A DNA stretch of 64,000 bases from Streptomyces sp. CB01635 (GCF_002803065.1 NZ_NNBL01000001.1:466724-530723), one strand, 5' to 3'. Positions 35,681 through 47,898 are shown, counted from the stretch's first letter. Translations and numbers: made by a program. The notes: generated by a model not told the origin, from the sequence alone.

Positions 35681-36829
35681 ATGACCACCAAGCGGAGCAC
35701 GGCCAAGGCAAGTGTGAGCAATGCTGCTGGGCCGACCCTGTCGGCCCGGGCCCTGGGTCGCGCCACCCTTGATCGTCAGTTCCTGCTGCGGCGCTCGCCG
35801 GTCACCGTGAAGGCCGCCGTGGAACATCTGCTGGGGCTCCAGGCGCAGAACGTGAAGCCGCCCTACGGCGCGCTCGCCGCCCGGCTCGACGGTTTCGACC
35901 CCGCCGAGCTCTCCCGGCTCCTGGAGGACCGCGAAGTCGTCCGTATCGTCACCATGCGCTCGACCATCCACCTCCACAGCGCCGACGACTGCATGAGTCT
36001 GCGCCCCCTCGTCCAGCCCGCGCGTGAGCGGGAGTTGAAGATGTTCGCGAAGGGCCTGCCCGGCGTCGACCTCGACCGGCTCACCGCGCTCACCAAGGCG
36101 TACGTCGAGCAGGCGCCGCGTACCCCCAGGCAGATCAGGGAGCTGCTCCTCGCCGAGTGGCCCGACGCCGACCCCCTCGCCCTCACGATCGCCGCGCGCT
36201 GCCGGCTGCCGCTCGTGCAGACCACGCCGCGCGGCCTGTGGAAGCGCAGCGGCCAGGTCGCCCTGACCACCGCCGAGCACTGGCTCGACCGGGCTGCCGA
36301 CCCGGCGCCCGCACCGGACGGCACCGTCCTGCGCTATCTGGCCGCGTTCGGGCCCGCCTCGGTCAAGGACATGCAGCAGTGGGCGGGCCTGACCCGTATG
36401 AGGGAGGTCTTCGAGCGGCTGAGGCCGCAACTGGTCACCTTCCACGACCCGCACGGCGTCGAGCTCTTCGACCTGCCCGACGCCCCCCGCCCCGACGAGG
36501 ACACCCCCGCCCCGCCGCGCCTCCTCCCCGAGTTCGACAACCTGCTGCTCTCGCACGCCGACCGCACCCGCCTCGTGCCGCTCGCGTACAAGGACCGCAC
36601 CTGGAAGGCGAACATGTCCTTTCCCGCCTTCCTCGTCGACGGCATGCTCGCCGGGCTCTGGAAGCTCGACGAGGCCAAGGACGCCTCCGCCACGCTCACC
36701 CTCCAGCCCTTCGGGAAGCTCACCGCGGGGCAGCGCGACGCCCTCACGGACGAGGCGGAGACCACCGCGCGCACGCTGGGGGTCAAGGGCCCGTGCGACA
36801 TCCGCTTCGGGACCGTACGGCCGGAGTAG
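35681..36829 (+). CDS. Winged-helix DNA-binding protein (HTH_42/YcaQ-AlkX-like)
   Basis: The 382-residue product matches the HTH_42 family: LGLQAQNVKPPYGALAARLDGF, REVVRIVTMRSTIHLHSADDC, SGQVALTTAEHWL and a C-terminal RLLPEFDNLLLSHADRTRLV. Related proteins (YcaQ, AlkX) act on interstrand crosslinks or alkylated DNA. Others are uncharacterised. The family's catalytic Gln-x-Gln appears as QAQ near residue 52. A DNA-repair role is possible, but this branch is not well studied. Confidence 0.72.
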   Translation: MTTKRSTAKASVSNAAGPTLSARALGRATLDRQFLLRRSPVTVKAAVEHLLGLQAQNVKPPYGALAARLDGFDPAELSRLLEDREVVRIVTMRSTIHLHSADDCMSLRPLVQPARERELKMFAKGLPGVDLDRLTALTKAYVEQAPRTPRQIRELLLAEWPDADPLALTIAARCRLPLVQTTPRGLWKRSGQVALTTAEHWLDRAADPAPAPDGTVLRYLAAFGPASVKDMQQWAGLTRMREVFERLRPQLVTFHDPHGVELFDLPDAPRPDEDTPAPPRLLPEFDNLLLSHADRTRLVPLAYKDRTWKANMSFPAFLVDGMLAGLWKLDEAKDASATLTLQPFGKLTAGQRDALTDEAETTARTLGVKGPCDIRFGTVRPE

Positions 36830-36851
36830 TGGCGTTCGGAGCGCGCCGGGA

Positions 36852-37508
36852 TCAGTCCGCGCGACCCGTCGCCGCGACCGTCACTCCCAGACCGATCATC
36901 GCGAAGCCTCCCGTGCCGCCGATCAGCGACAGGCGGCGGTCGGACCGGGCGAACCACGTACGCGCGGCGGACGCCGTCAGGCCCCACAGCGTGTCCGTGA
37001 CCAGGCCGATCGAGATCGGGATCAGCCCCAACAGAAGCATCTGCACGGGCACTTGACCGCCCGAGTGGTCCACGAACTGGGGCAGGACCGCCGCGAAGAA
37101 GACGATGCCCTTGGGGTTGGTCACCCCGACGAGCGCGCCGTCCGCGACCGTCCGCAGATCCCCGCGCGGCGGGCCCTGCGGCGCCCGGATGTCCTCGGCC
37201 CGCATCTCTCTGCGATGCCGGAACGCCTGCACGCCGAGGAAGACCAGATACGCGGCTCCCGCCAGCTTCACCGCCATGAACACCGCTGCCGAGCGCTCCA
37301 CCAGGGAACCGATCCCGAGCGCCACGCCCACCACGAGCACGTACGAGCCGATGACATTGCCGAGCGCCGTCGCGACCGCCGTCCGCCGACCGTGCGCGAG
37401 CGCGCGCCCGATCACGAACAGCACGCTCGGCCCAGGGATCACGATGACAAGGAGCGACATCGCCGCGAACGCCAGATACCGGTCGGTGGACACCATGTTC
37501 CCCAGCAT
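36852..37508 (-). CDS. LysE/RhtB-family amino acid exporter
   Basis: A 218-residue protein with six hydrophobic segments and the LysE pattern: [36 protein letters not shown] at the start, [18 protein letters not shown] in the middle, and [21 protein letters not shown]. The family exports basic or small amino acids and related metabolites. Either ATG 37508 or ATG 37496 may be the start. Both are close to a G-rich site. The gene lies 22 bases from the convergent winged-helix gene. Confidence 0.85.
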   Translation of the reverse strand: MLGNMVSTDRYLAFAAMSLLVIVIPGPSVLFVIGRALAHGRRTAVATALGNVIGSYVLVVGVALGIGSLVERSAAVFMAVKLAGAAYLVFLGVQAFRHRREMRAEDIRAPQGPPRGDLRTVADGALVGVTNPKGIVFFAAVLPQFVDHSGGQVPVQMLLLGLIPISIGLVTDTLWGLTASAARTWFARSDRRLSLIGGTGGFAMIGLGVTVAATGRAD

Positions 37509-37588
37509 GTCCCCCAACCCCCTTCGTCGTCCACGGACCACTTGGGGAACTGCTCCTGCCCGAGGTGCGGGCCGCCCCAAGGCAGCAG

Positions 37589-38485
37589 CTATGGCAGCAG
37601 CCCCGCCCTCCGTGCCGCCACCACCGCCTCCAGGCGCGTGTGCGCGCCCAACTTCCGCATGGCCGACCGCAGATAGCCCTTCACGGTCTCGGGCCGCAGG
37701 CCGAGGCGTTCGGCCGTGGCCGCGTTCGTCGCGCCGGTGGCCACGCACGCGAGGACATCCACCTCGCGTGGCGCGAGCCCCACGTCCCGAACGTGCGGCG
37801 GAGCCGTCGCCGAGGCGAGCCGCCCGCACACCGCGAGGAGTTCCTCGCGCAGTGCCGGATCCACGACGCGAGGCGCGAGCGCCCGCAGCGCTCCGTGCGC
37901 CTCCCGGACCTCCTCCCACGCCGCCGAGCCGGCCGACGCGCCAGTCACCGAACCGGCTGCCCCACCAGCCCCCGAGCCGGAGGCCCCCGCTCCGCCCACC
38001 GCCGCCAGCAGCGCCCGCGCCTCGTCCCGTATCACCAAGGCCTGTTCCACGTCGCGCGCCGCCGCGACCGCCTCGCCCAGCGTGCGGTCGCCCAGTGGCT
38101 GGGCGGTGCGCAGGGCCCCGTAGAGCACGCCCCGCACCCTGCGGCGTACGACGACGGGGACCGCGAGGACCGAGAGCAGGCCCTCGGCCGCGACCGCCGC
38201 GTCGTACTCGTGGCTGATGTGCCGCGAGACCGGGTAGTCCGTGACGGCGCACGGCCGGGACAGAGCGAGTGCCTTGCCGCCCAGGCCGTTGCCCGTCGCG
38301 ATGGCGAGGCCGCGGAGCGCGCCCGTCACCGCGCCGCTCAATTCACCGATGCGCACCGAACCCGTGCCGCCCGTCACGGTGCCGCCCGTCATGAGCCCGC
38401 CGAATGCGACGGGCAGTCCTGTGCCCCGCCGCAGCCGCACCAGAGCGGCACGCATCTCCACCGCGTCGGCCCCGTCTGCGCTCAC
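37589..38485 (-). CDS. GAF-LuxR-type transcriptional regulator
   Basis: The 298-residue product has an N-terminal GAF-like sensing domain ([19 protein letters not shown] to [13 protein letters not shown], residues 10-140), a helical linker, and a C-terminal LuxR helix-turn-helix ([48 protein letters not shown]). The GTG at 38485 follows GGAGGGACAC and is preferred to an upstream GTG that would lie inside a perfect palindrome. It diverges from two acyl-CoA synthetase genes. Regulators of this type often control adjacent acyl-CoA metabolism. Confidence 0.8.
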   Translation of the reverse strand: MSADGADAVEMRAALVRLRRGTGLPVAFGGLMTGGTVTGGTGSVRIGELSGAVTGALRGLAIATGNGLGGKALALSRPCAVTDYPVSRHISHEYDAAVAAEGLLSVLAVPVVVRRRVRGVLYGALRTAQPLGDRTLGEAVAAARDVEQALVIRDEARALLAAVGGAGASGSGAGGAAGSVTGASAGSAAWEEVREAHGALRALAPRVVDPALREELLAVCGRLASATAPPHVRDVGLAPREVDVLACVATGATNAATAERLGLRPETVKGYLRSAMRKLGAHTRLEAVVAARRAGLLP

Positions 38486-38515
38486 TCGCCGTGTCCCTCC
38501 AGAGAGCGGTTCGTA

Positions 38516-38539
38516 CACCACCCCCGTCCGGGGGTGGTG
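38516..38539. promoter_or_regulatory. 24-bp perfect palindrome between the LuxR and acyl-CoA synthetase genes
   Basis: CACCACCCCCG (38516-38526) and CGGGGGTGGTG (38529-38539) are perfect arms separated by two bases, in the middle of the divergent promoter region. It is a good candidate binding site for the adjacent LuxR-type regulator. As RNA it would also form a strong hairpin. Confidence 0.6.
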
Positions 38540-38594
38540 AGATCTGCGTCACGGATTACACGATGGCATGCACGGTCCGCAATGAGGAGGACAC

Positions 38595-40298
38595 ATGACG
38601 ACGGCCACCAGCGGCACGGATCCGAGCCCGACCGAGCAGTTCCGCACGGCGAGGGACTTCCTGCTGCGGAACGCGGACGACTACACCGCGGCGTACGAGG
38701 GCTTCGCCTGGCCGCGCCCCGAGCGGTTCAACTGGGCCCTCGACTGGTTCGACGCCATCGCCGACGGCAACGGGAAGACGGCCCTGCACATCGTCGAGGA
38801 GGACGGCCGCGAGGGCCGTTTCACCTTCGACGAGCTGCGCCGCCGCTCGAACCGCGTCGCCAACTGGCTGCGCGGCCAGGGCGTCCACGCGGGCGACCGG
38901 GTTCTCCTGATGCTCGGCAATCAGGTGGAGCTGTGGGAGATCATGCTCGCAGCGATGAAGCTGCGGGCCGTAGTCATCCCCGCGACACCGCTGCTCGGAC
39001 CCGCCGACCTGCGCGACCGCGTGGACCGCGGCCGGGCCCGGCACGTCATCGTGCGGCCCGAGGACGTCGAGAAGTTCACCGAGGTCCCCGGCGCCTTCAC
39101 CCGGACCGTCGTCGGTGCGAGCGGCACTCCGGGAAGCGGCTGGCTCTCGTACGAGGAAGCCGACGATGCCTCCGAGACCTTCGAGCCCGACGGCGTCACG
39201 TCGGCCGAGGACCCACTCCTCCTGTACTTCACCTCCGGCACGACCGCCCGGCCCAAGCTCGTCGAGCACACCCATGTGTCCTATCCCGTAGGGCACTTGG
39301 CGACCATGTTCTGGATCGGGCTGCGTCCCGGAGACGTCCATCTGAACATCTCGTCGCCCGGCTGGGCCAAGCACGCCTGGTCGAACTTCTTCGCGCCGTG
39401 GAACGCGGAGGCGACCGTGTTCCTCTACAACTACACGCGCTTCGACGCGGGCCGGCTCCTGGAGGTCATGGAGCGCGCGGGCGTCACGTCCTTCTGTGCC
39501 CCGCCGACCGTGTGGCGCATGCTCATCCAGGCCGACCTGACGCAGCTGGCGACGCCGCCGCGCGCGGTCGTCGCCGCGGGCGAGCCGCTGAACCCCGAGG
39601 TCATCCAGCAGGTGCGGCGCGCCTGGGGCGTCACCATCCGGGACGGGTTCGGCCAGACGGAGACCGCCGTGCAGGTTTCCAACAGCCCCGGTCAGGAGCT
39701 GAAGACCGGCTCCATGGGTCGGCCCAGCCCCGGCTACAAGGTCGAACTGCTCGACCCGGTCACCGGCCAACCCGGCGCGCAGGAGGGCGAGATCAGCCTC
39801 GATCTGTCCGAGCGGCCCGTCGGCCTCATGGCCGGCTACCACGGCGACCCCGAGCGCACGGCCGAGGCGATGGCGGGCGGCTACTTCCGCACCGGCGACA
39901 TCGGCTCGCGCGACGCCGACGGCTATCTCACGTACGTCGGCCGCTCGGACGACGTCTTCAAGGCCTCCGACTACAAGATCAGCCCGTTCGAGCTGGAGAG
40001 CGCGCTCCTGGAGCACGAGGCGGTCGCCGAGGCGGCCGTCGTGCCCGCCCCCGACGAGCTGCGGCTCGCCGTCCCCAAGGCGTACGTCGTCCTCGCCGAG
40101 GGGTACGAACCCGGGCCCGGCACCGCGAAGCTGCTGTTCGCGCACTCGCGGGACGCGCTCGCACCGTACAAGCGCGTCCGGCGTCTGGAGTTCGCCGAAC
40201 TGCCCAAGACGGTCTCCGGCAAGATCCGCCGGATCGAGCTGCGCGAGCGCACGGCGCAGGGTTCCACGGCCGAGTACCGCGAGGAGGACTTCCGGTGA
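38595..40298 (+). CDS. AMP-dependent acyl-CoA synthetase (medium-chain type)
   Basis: The 567-residue enzyme activates a carboxylic acid with ATP and CoA. Visible are the phosphate loop [24 protein letters not shown] (A5 region), [27 protein letters not shown] and the C-terminal catalytic lysine motif KTVSGKIRR. Overall pattern ([32 protein letters not shown]) fits the MACS/acetyl-CoA-synthetase-like group. The ATG follows GAGGAGGAC. Its TGA overlaps the GTG of the next synthetase, so they form an operon. The substrate is not evident. Confidence 0.88.
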   Translation: MTTATSGTDPSPTEQFRTARDFLLRNADDYTAAYEGFAWPRPERFNWALDWFDAIADGNGKTALHIVEEDGREGRFTFDELRRRSNRVANWLRGQGVHAGDRVLLMLGNQVELWEIMLAAMKLRAVVIPATPLLGPADLRDRVDRGRARHVIVRPEDVEKFTEVPGAFTRTVVGASGTPGSGWLSYEEADDASETFEPDGVTSAEDPLLLYFTSGTTARPKLVEHTHVSYPVGHLATMFWIGLRPGDVHLNISSPGWAKHAWSNFFAPWNAEATVFLYNYTRFDAGRLLEVMERAGVTSFCAPPTVWRMLIQADLTQLATPPRAVVAAGEPLNPEVIQQVRRAWGVTIRDGFGQTETAVQVSNSPGQELKTGSMGRPSPGYKVELLDPVTGQPGAQEGEISLDLSERPVGLMAGYHGDPERTAEAMAGGYFRTGDIGSRDADGYLTYVGRSDDVFKASDYKISPFELESALLEHEAVAEAAVVPAPDELRLAVPKAYVVLAEGYEPGPGTAKLLFAHSRDALAPYKRVRRLEFAELPKTVSGKIRRIELRERTAQGSTAEYREEDFR

Positions 40299-41941
40299 CG
40301 AGCGAACCCCGCACGACGGCCCGGCCCCCGGCCCTCTCGTACGCGCACGGGACGGACCCCGCGCCGCTCCTCGGCGACACCATCGGCCGCAACCTCGACC
40401 GGGCCGTGGCCGCGTACCCCGACCGTGACGCACTGGTCGACGTGCCGTCCGGGCGCCGCTGGACCTACGCCCAATTCGGCGCGGACGTCGACCAGTTGGC
40501 TCGAGGGCTGCTCGCCGCAGGTGTGCTCAAGGGTGACCGGGTCGGGATCTGGGCGGTCAACTGCCCCGAGTGGGTCCTCGTGCAGTACGCGACCGCGCGC
40601 ATCGGCGCGGTCATGGTGAACATCAACCCCGCATACCGCGCCCACGAGTTGGAGTTCGTGCTCAAGCAGGCGGGCGTCTGCGTCCTCGTCGCCTCGACCG
40701 AGCACAAGGGCAGCGACTACCGGGCGCTCGTCCGGCAGGTGCGGGAGCGGTGCCCCGAGCTGCGCGAGACGGTCTTCATCGGTGACCCCGGATGGGACGC
40801 CCTGACGGCGGGTGCGGACGCGGTGACGGCTGAGCAACTCGACGCCAGACAGGCCGAGTTGAGTTGTGACGATCCGGTCAACATCCAGTACACCTCGGGC
40901 ACGACCGGCTTCCCGAAGGGCGCCACGCTCTCCCACCACAACATCCTCAACAACGGCTTCTGGGTGGGCGAGACGGTCGGCTACACCGAGCAGGACCGGG
41001 TCTGCCTGCCCGTGCCCTTTTACCATTGTTTTGGGATGGTGATGGGCAATTTGGGCGCAACGTCACACGGCGCCTGCATCGTCATCCCCGCCCCGTCCTT
41101 CGACCCCGTCGCCACGCTCCACGCGGTCGAGCGCGAGCGGTGCACGTCGCTGTACGGCGTCCCGACCATGTTCATCGCCGAGCTGAATCTCGCCGACTTC
41201 GCGACGTACGACCTGTCGTCGCTGCGGACCGGCATCATGGCGGGCTCGCCGTGTCCCGTAGAGGTCATGAAGCGGGTCGTCGCCGAGATGCACATGGCGG
41301 AGGTCTCCATCTGCTACGGCATGACCGAGACCTCGCCCGTCTCCACGCAGACCCGCCGCGACGACGACCTGGAGCGCCGCACCGGCACGGTCGGCCGCGT
41401 TCTGCCGCACATCGAGGTCAAGGTCGTCGACCCGGTCAGCGGCGTGACGCTGCCGCGCGGCGAGCCGGGGGAGCTGTGCACGCGCGGCTACAGCGTGATG
41501 CTCGGCTACTGGGACGAGCCGGAGAAGACGGCCGAGGTCATCGACCCGGGACGGTGGATGCACACCGGCGACCTCGCGGTCCTGCGCGAGGACGGCTACG
41601 TCCAGATCGTCGGCCGCATCAAGGACATGATCATCAGGGGCGGCGAGAACGTCTACCCGCGCGAGATCGAGGAGTTCCTCTACGCCCACCCGAAGATCGC
41701 GGACGTCCAGGTCGTGGGCGTGCCCGACGAGCGGTACGGGGAGGAGGTCCTGGCCTGCGTGATCCTCCGTGACCCGGAGGACACGCTCACCCTGGAGGAG
41801 CTCCGCGCGTACTGCCGAGACCGGCTGGCCCACTACAAGACGCCGGCCCGGCTGCGCATCCTCGACGCGTTCCCGATGACGGTGAGCGGCAAGGTCCGCA
41901 AGATCGAGCTGCGGGAGGGGTACGGGGCCGACGCCGGCTGA
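40295..41941 (+). CDS. AMP-dependent fatty-acyl-CoA synthetase
   Basis: The 548-residue product is a FadD-like acyl-activating enzyme: [22 protein letters not shown], the [13 protein letters not shown] motif, [46 protein letters not shown] and the lysine site [14 protein letters not shown]. The GTG start overlaps the previous stop as GTGA. Having two different acyl-CoA synthetases under a LuxR-type regulator suggests catabolism of a specific acid. No beta-oxidation enzymes follow, so the pathway remains open. Confidence 0.88.
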   Translation: MTSEPRTTARPPALSYAHGTDPAPLLGDTIGRNLDRAVAAYPDRDALVDVPSGRRWTYAQFGADVDQLARGLLAAGVLKGDRVGIWAVNCPEWVLVQYATARIGAVMVNINPAYRAHELEFVLKQAGVCVLVASTEHKGSDYRALVRQVRERCPELRETVFIGDPGWDALTAGADAVTAEQLDARQAELSCDDPVNIQYTSGTTGFPKGATLSHHNILNNGFWVGETVGYTEQDRVCLPVPFYHCFGMVMGNLGATSHGACIVIPAPSFDPVATLHAVERERCTSLYGVPTMFIAELNLADFATYDLSSLRTGIMAGSPCPVEVMKRVVAEMHMAEVSICYGMTETSPVSTQTRRDDDLERRTGTVGRVLPHIEVKVVDPVSGVTLPRGEPGELCTRGYSVMLGYWDEPEKTAEVIDPGRWMHTGDLAVLREDGYVQIVGRIKDMIIRGGENVYPREIEEFLYAHPKIADVQVVGVPDERYGEEVLACVILRDPEDTLTLEELRAYCRDRLAHYKTPARLRILDAFPMTVSGKVRKIELREGYGADAG

Positions 41942-42029
41942 GGCGTACGACTCCTTCTGCGGGGCCTCATCCGGGCCAGATCGGCCCGGGTGGGGCCCGC
42001 CCCATGCCCCCGACCGAACCTGGCACGGT

Positions 42030-42830
42030 CTACGCCCCGGCCGCTATCAGTTCGTCCGCCGGATTGTTCACCGGCTGGGGCATGCCCGCCAGGTCGAGGA
42101 CGAAGAGCGGGACGCCGAGTTCGTCGGCGCGGGTGCGCGCGTCCTCGTCGTAGCCCGCGAGTGAGAAGTAGACGCAGACCGCCGACTCCGTCATGCCGGT
42201 CAGCCACAGGCACTCCACGTCCCGCAGGGTGGCGGGCCGTACCGACGGCTCGACCTGGGCGACGACGCCGCGCGCCGCGAGGCCGATGCCGGACGAGGGG
42301 CGCTGGTCGGCGCGGCGGATGTCCCGGTAGCCGAGCCAGCGCAGATAGAGGGCGACGGCGGTCACTGCGTCGCGCGCCGTGCGGATGGCCACCGGCCGGA
42401 ACGCTGGGCGCGGGACGGGAGCCGTGGGCGGCAGCGGAATGTGGGCGGGGCCCGGCCGCGTAGGACCGGCCTGATCCGGACCGTCCGTCGTGGGCGGGAC
42501 CGCGGGCCCCGGCCAGGTCGCGCCGCCCGCCACGTCGGAGTCCGGCGACGCGTCATGGCTCGGCGCCGGGTCGCCCTCGACCGGGATCCGCAGCACCGTG
42601 CCGCACGCGCAGCCGATCTCCGGGCGCGGCCACCGGTCCCGGCGCCCGCAGGCCGCGCACCGCACGGTCACCCAGTCGTCGAGCCAGGTGCGGTGCGTGA
42701 CCGGCTCCGCGGGCGCCCCGCGCCGCAGCGGCGGCACGACGGGCGCGCCGCACGAGCAGGGGTAGACCGGTGGCGCATACACCTGTTCACGCCGACAGGC
42801 GGGGCACCGCACCGGCACGTTCTGAGCCAT
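42030..42830 (-). CDS. Zinc-ribbon protein with restriction-endonuclease-like C-terminus
   Basis: The 266-residue product has two small zinc-ribbon-like clusters (CPACRREQ...CSC at residues 9-27 and CAACGRRDRW...GCAC near 57-75). A Pro-rich linker follows, then a C-terminal domain beginning ARDAVTAVALYLRWLGYRDIRRAD, with ECLWLTGMTESAVCVYFSLAGYDEDARTRADELGVPLFVLD. The last part resembles the Mrr/restriction-endonuclease-like fold, in which catalytic acid residues are often lost. I do not recognise a function. The ATG at 42830 is the first start before the ribbon. Confidence 0.55.
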   Translation of the reverse strand: MAQNVPVRCPACRREQVYAPPVYPCSCGAPVVPPLRRGAPAEPVTHRTWLDDWVTVRCAACGRRDRWPRPEIGCACGTVLRIPVEGDPAPSHDASPDSDVAGGATWPGPAVPPTTDGPDQAGPTRPGPAHIPLPPTAPVPRPAFRPVAIRTARDAVTAVALYLRWLGYRDIRRADQRPSSGIGLAARGVVAQVEPSVRPATLRDVECLWLTGMTESAVCVYFSLAGYDEDARTRADELGVPLFVLDLAGMPQPVNNPADELIAAGA

Positions 42831-42895
42831 GACCCACTCCCGGCATCCGCCCGGGGCTCCGCACCCGGGCTCGTGATGGCTTCCCGCCCTTGGGC

Positions 42896-42929
42896 CTTTC
42901 GTTCGGGTCAGGCCGGATCCGAACGAAAG
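42896..42929. other. Stem-loop in the 353-base gap before gcl
   Basis: CTTTCGTTCGG (42896-42906) pairs with CCGAACGAAAG (42919-42929) around 12 bases, extended by flanking G/C pairs with one bulge. It lies between the divergent zinc-ribbon gene and the gcl promoter. It may isolate the gcl promoter from upstream transcription. The rest of the gap (42831-43183) holds the promoter and operators listed next. Confidence 0.5.
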
Positions 42930-43018
42930 CCCCTCGGGGCCCATCGTCCTCCAAACTCCCCGGCCGCGGCAGGCAGTCGGGCGAGATCGCTCCGGATCTG
43001 TCGACGACAGGCCGTCCC

Positions 43019-43047
43019 TTGACGCTCGGGAGGTCGCCGCCTACATT
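43019..43047 (+). promoter_or_regulatory. Promoter of gcl
   Basis: TTGACG (43019-43024) and TACATT (43042-43047) are separated by exactly 17 bases, a good match to the housekeeping sigma consensus. The predicted start near 43054 falls inside the first of two operator repeats, as expected for repressor control. Confidence 0.65.
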
Positions 43048-43049
43048 GC

Positions 43050-43085
43050 TTCCATATAGCAGAACCTAGTTTCCGCAATGTGGAA
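43050..43085 (+). promoter_or_regulatory. Tandem operator of gcl (AllR-like sites)
   Basis: Two 15-base inverted repeats, TTCCATATAGCAGAA (43050-43064, imperfect) and TTCCGCAATGTGGAA (43071-43085), lie 21 bases apart just downstream of the -10. The same pair, in the same order relative to the gene, is found upstream of hydroxypyruvate isomerase. In Streptomyces coelicolor the IclR-type AllR controls allantoin and glyoxylate genes through a 15-base inverted repeat, so AllR is the likely binder. Its gene is not in the window. Confidence 0.75.
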
Positions 43086-43183
43086 ATTAGAAGCTGAAGA
43101 CAGTACGAAGACAACACGGACTCACAGCTCGCCGCGGGGGCGCGACGGGAGCGCGAATCCGACAGCCGAAGCAGGAGAACTCA

Positions 43184-44971
<1,788 letters not shown>

Positions 44972-44999
44972 TCAGGCGCCTGCCGGTCCGACAAGGACA

Positions 45000-45035
45000 A
45001 GGGGCGGTCCACCCGATGGGGGGTGGGCCGCCCCT
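45000..45035 (+). terminator. Terminator hairpin after gcl
   Basis: AGGGGCGGTCCACCC (45000-45014) pairs with GGGTGGGCCGCCCCT (45021-45035) with one G-U/T-C mismatch and a 6-base loop, 28 bases after the gcl stop. Confidence 0.75.
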
Positions 45036-45066
45036 CCGGCATGACAGCGCGCGTCACGTGCGACAT

Positions 45067-45104
45067 CGCGCGATACGTATGACACCGCGCGATACGTATG
45101 ACAC
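45067..45104. repeat. 19-base tandem repeat upstream of a secreted protein gene
   Basis: CGCGCGATACGTATGACAC occurs twice head to tail (45067-45085 and 45086-45104). Each copy contains the palindrome ATACGTAT. The copies lie 67 bases before the next gene and could be paired protein-binding sites. Confidence 0.8.
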
Positions 45105-45170
45105 CGCGCCGACACCCGGCCGCTGCCCCGTGTTGACCGGCGGGCCGTCCCGGAAGGCGACGATCCGGTC

Positions 45171-45941
45171 ATGGAACGACGGAAATTCGCCGCGGGCATC
45201 GCGGCAGCGGCCGCAACCCCCGCCCTGCTCGGCGCGGCCCCCGCCCCCTCGCACGGCGACGACCGGCTGAGGAAGGCCATGCGGGCCGCGCTCGGCGCCG
45301 AACTCGACGACCGGGCCGCCGCCCACGCCGTCGAGCCCCACATCCACGACATCGGCTTCGACTGGCACCCGCCGACGGTGCCCCTGGACCGGATCGACTT
45401 CCTCGTCGCGTACGGCTTCGGGAACCGGCCGCCGGCCGGTGGCGGCGACCCCACGAAGGTCATGTACGAGCCGGGACCGGTCAACGAGGAGCTGGCGGAC
45501 ACCGTGGCCCGCGTGCGCGCCCGCAGGGACGTGCCCGTGTACGCGCAGTGGGAGATCGCGCGCTTCCTGAAGTCCAAGTACCGCATGACCGACGTGACAT
45601 CGATCGAGCCGGTCATCGCGCCGGACGGCACCATCACGTACCTGAGCACGGACGGCGTCGCCGCCCAGGTCGTGGAGGCCCGCAAGAAGCTGCCGGAGGG
45701 CATCGGCACGGCGGGCGTCATCGGCTTCCGCGACCACGTCAAACGCTGTGTGCAGACCACGAACGACCGCGGCATGAAGGCGTACGCGCCCGCCGGCTTC
45801 GAGATGCCCGGCACGTACGACCCCGAGTCGGGCCAGGCCTGGACGCGGCGGCGCGACCTGTATCTGGTGCACGACATGACGGCGCAGTGGACCGTGCTGC
45901 GCGAGAAGCTGATCGCGCAGGCGGGCAGCGGCAACTCCTGA
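45171..45941 (+). CDS. Secreted protein with Tat-like signal, unknown function
   Basis: The 256-residue product starts MERRKFAAGIAAAAATPALLGAAPA, a twin-arginine-like signal with cleavage probably after GAAPA or nearby. The mature part has no domain I recognise. It carries conserved-looking stretches such as EPHIHDIGFDWHPPTVPLDRIDFLVAYGFGNRPP, KVMYEPGPVNEELADTVARV and VPVYAQWEIARFLKSKYRM. The regular charged helices suggest a soluble enzyme or binding protein outside the cell. It is isolated between gcl and the convergent catalase gene, with terminators on both sides. Confidence 0.6.
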   Translation: MERRKFAAGIAAAAATPALLGAAPAPSHGDDRLRKAMRAALGAELDDRAAAHAVEPHIHDIGFDWHPPTVPLDRIDFLVAYGFGNRPPAGGGDPTKVMYEPGPVNEELADTVARVRARRDVPVYAQWEIARFLKSKYRMTDVTSIEPVIAPDGTITYLSTDGVAAQVVEARKKLPEGIGTAGVIGFRDHVKRCVQTTNDRGMKAYAPAGFEMPGTYDPESGQAWTRRRDLYLVHDMTAQWTVLREKLIAQAGSGNS

Positions 45942-45974
45942 GCACCGTCGGCCGGGCGACGCGGGGACAACGCA

Positions 45975-46012
45975 AGAACGCCGAGTACGGGACCGTCCGT
46001 ACTCGGCGTTCT
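45975..46012. terminator. Bidirectional terminator hairpin
   Basis: AGAACGCCGAGTACGG (45975-45990) pairs perfectly with CCGTACTCGGCGTTCT (45997-46012) around a 6-base loop, 34 bases after the secreted protein gene. It could also stop transcription coming from the catalase side. Confidence 0.8.
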
Positions 46013-46384
46013 GTGCTTCCCCCGAAGCCGTCCTCCCCGGAAATGAAGTTCCCCGAAGAGGGCTTTCCCCGAAGGGAGTTGGGCCGCCCGACGGCATGCG
46101 ACTGGCGAAACATGCATGCGTGCCGCCGGGCGGATTCCGTGGTGTGGCCGGTACCGCGGCGGCCTGGGATGAACCCCGGCGGCTGCCCTCCCCTCAGGTC
46201 GAGAAGGGGCCACCAGGATCTTGACCACCGCACTGGCTCGCAGAGCCGCCGCGGACCGTGCCTGTCCGCCTGGGGCGGACCGCCCGCGTCGCCGTGTGAC
46301 CACCCCTCATCCGGGTCTGCACAGCGGCGCGGGCATTGCGTCCAGAGCCTGACCTCCCGTCAGACCCCGGACGCAGCTCGGGTG
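46013..46384. other. Non-coding gap before the catalase 3' end
   Basis: No gene is visible here. CCCCGAAG recurs three times (about 46020-46075), and a GCCGCCCGACGGCATGC / GTGCCGCCGGGCGG inverted arrangement lies near 46082-46132. The remainder shows no coding pattern. Confidence 0.5.
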
Positions 46385-47842
46385 TCAGTCCTCGCGCAGG
46401 GCGCGGACCGCTTCCTCCACGCGCTTGCCGTACTCGGCGTCGGCGGCGTGGAAGTGAGCCAGGTTCTTCTCGATCACGTCGTCGCGGGAAACCTGCGAGA
46501 GGCCGCCGGCGATGTTGGCGATCAGACGGGACTTCTCGTCGTCCGACATCAGGCGGAACAGCTCGCCCGCCTGGAAGAAGTCGTCGTCCTTGGTGTGGGC
46601 GGGCGCCTCGTGCGTGCCGGTGTAGCCGGCGACGGCGAGCGGGGCCGACAGCGGGCGGCCGGTCTCGGCGGGCCCGTCGTACGAGTTGGGCTCGTAGTTC
46701 TTGCGGTCGCGGCCGTAGGCGTTGGACGCCATCAGGCCGTCGCGGCCGTAGTTGTCGGCGTCGGTCGCCTTGGGTGCGTTCACCGCGAGCTGGGTGTGGT
46801 TGACGCCCAGGCGGTAGCGGTGCGCGTCCGCGTAGGCGAACAGGCGGCCCTGGAGCATCTTGTCCGGGGAGGGACCGATGCCGGGCACGAAGTTGTTCGG
46901 GGAGAACGCGGCCTGCTCGACCTCGGCGAAGACGTTGTCCGGGTTGCGGTCGAGGACCAGGCGGCCCACGCGCTGCAGCGGGTAGTCCTTGTGCGGCCAC
47001 ACCTTGGTGAGGTCGAACGGGTTGAAGCGGTAGTCGTCCGCCTCGGCGACGGGCATGAGCTGCACGTACAGGGTCCAGGACGGGTTGACGCCGCGCTCGA
47101 TGGCCTGCAGCAGGTCCGTCTGGTGCGAGTTGGCGTCCTTGCCCGCGATCTCGGCGCCCTGCTCGGAGGAGAGGCAGCGGATGCCCTGGTTCGTCTTGAA
47201 GTGGTACTTGACGAAGAAGGCCTCGCCCTCGGCGTTCGTCCACTGGTAGGTGTGCGAGCCGTAGCCGTTCATGTGGCGGTACGAGGCAGGGATGCCGCGG
47301 TCGCCCATCAGCCAGGTGATCTGGTGCGTCGCCTCGGGGGCGTGCGCCCAGAAGTCCCAGACGTTGTCCGCCTCCTGCTTGCCCGTGAAGGGGTCGCGCT
47401 TCTGGGAGTGGATGAAGTCGGGGAACTTGATCGGGTCCTTGATGAAGAACACCGGGGTGTTGTTGCCGACGAGGTCGTAGTTGCCCTCTTCGGTGTAGAA
47501 CTTCAGCGCGAAGCCGCGCGGGTCGCGGACCGCGTCCGCGCCGCCGAGGTTGTCCGCGACGGTGGAGAAGCGGATGAACGTCTCGGTGCGCTTGCCGACC
47601 GTGCTGAGGAAGTCGGCGTGGGTGAAGCCGGTGACGTCGTCCGTCACCTCGAAGTAGCCGTACGCGCCGGAACCGCGCGCGTGGACGACACGCTCCGGGA
47701 TGCGCTCGCGGTTGAAGCGAGCGAGCTTCTCGAGGAGGTGCTGGTCCTGGAGGAGAAGCGGGCCACCGACGCCGGCGGTGGCGGAATTCTGGTTGTCGGC
47801 GACAGGAGCGCCGGACTCGGTCGTGAGCACACGCTTCGACAT
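46385..47842 (-). CDS. katA: Monofunctional heme catalase
   Basis: The 485-residue small-subunit catalase has the distal histidine in [16 protein letters not shown] (H54), [43 protein letters not shown], and the proximal heme tyrosine in [13 protein letters not shown] (Y337). It breaks down hydrogen peroxide in the cytoplasm. Its promoter carries the same inverted repeat over the -35 as the UraD-UraH-uricase operon, so it is probably co-expressed to remove uricase-derived peroxide. No strong ribosome binding site precedes the ATG. Confidence 0.94.
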   Translation of the reverse strand: MSKRVLTTESGAPVADNQNSATAGVGGPLLLQDQHLLEKLARFNRERIPERVVHARGSGAYGYFEVTDDVTGFTHADFLSTVGKRTETFIRFSTVADNLGGADAVRDPRGFALKFYTEEGNYDLVGNNTPVFFIKDPIKFPDFIHSQKRDPFTGKQEADNVWDFWAHAPEATHQITWLMGDRGIPASYRHMNGYGSHTYQWTNAEGEAFFVKYHFKTNQGIRCLSSEQGAEIAGKDANSHQTDLLQAIERGVNPSWTLYVQLMPVAEADDYRFNPFDLTKVWPHKDYPLQRVGRLVLDRNPDNVFAEVEQAAFSPNNFVPGIGPSPDKMLQGRLFAYADAHRYRLGVNHTQLAVNAPKATDADNYGRDGLMASNAYGRDRKNYEPNSYDGPAETGRPLSAPLAVAGYTGTHEAPAHTKDDDFFQAGELFRLMSDDEKSRLIANIAGGLSQVSRDDVIEKNLAHFHAADAEYGKRVEEAVRALRED

Positions 47843-47898
47843 GGTGGCGAGGGTGACCTTCCGTACGGAACTGCTGGGACTGCTGACGGTGAACCGGA

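Noticed and set aside
38486..38521. GTG start at 38521 for the LuxR-type gene
   Set aside because: It lies inside the perfect palindrome and lacks a ribosome binding site. The GTG at 38485 has GGAGGGACAC before it.
37565..41941. A continuous 1458-codon plus-strand frame
   Set aside because: Only the part from 40295 is a gene (acyl-CoA synthetase). The rest overlaps the LuxR gene antisense and the first synthetase in another frame.
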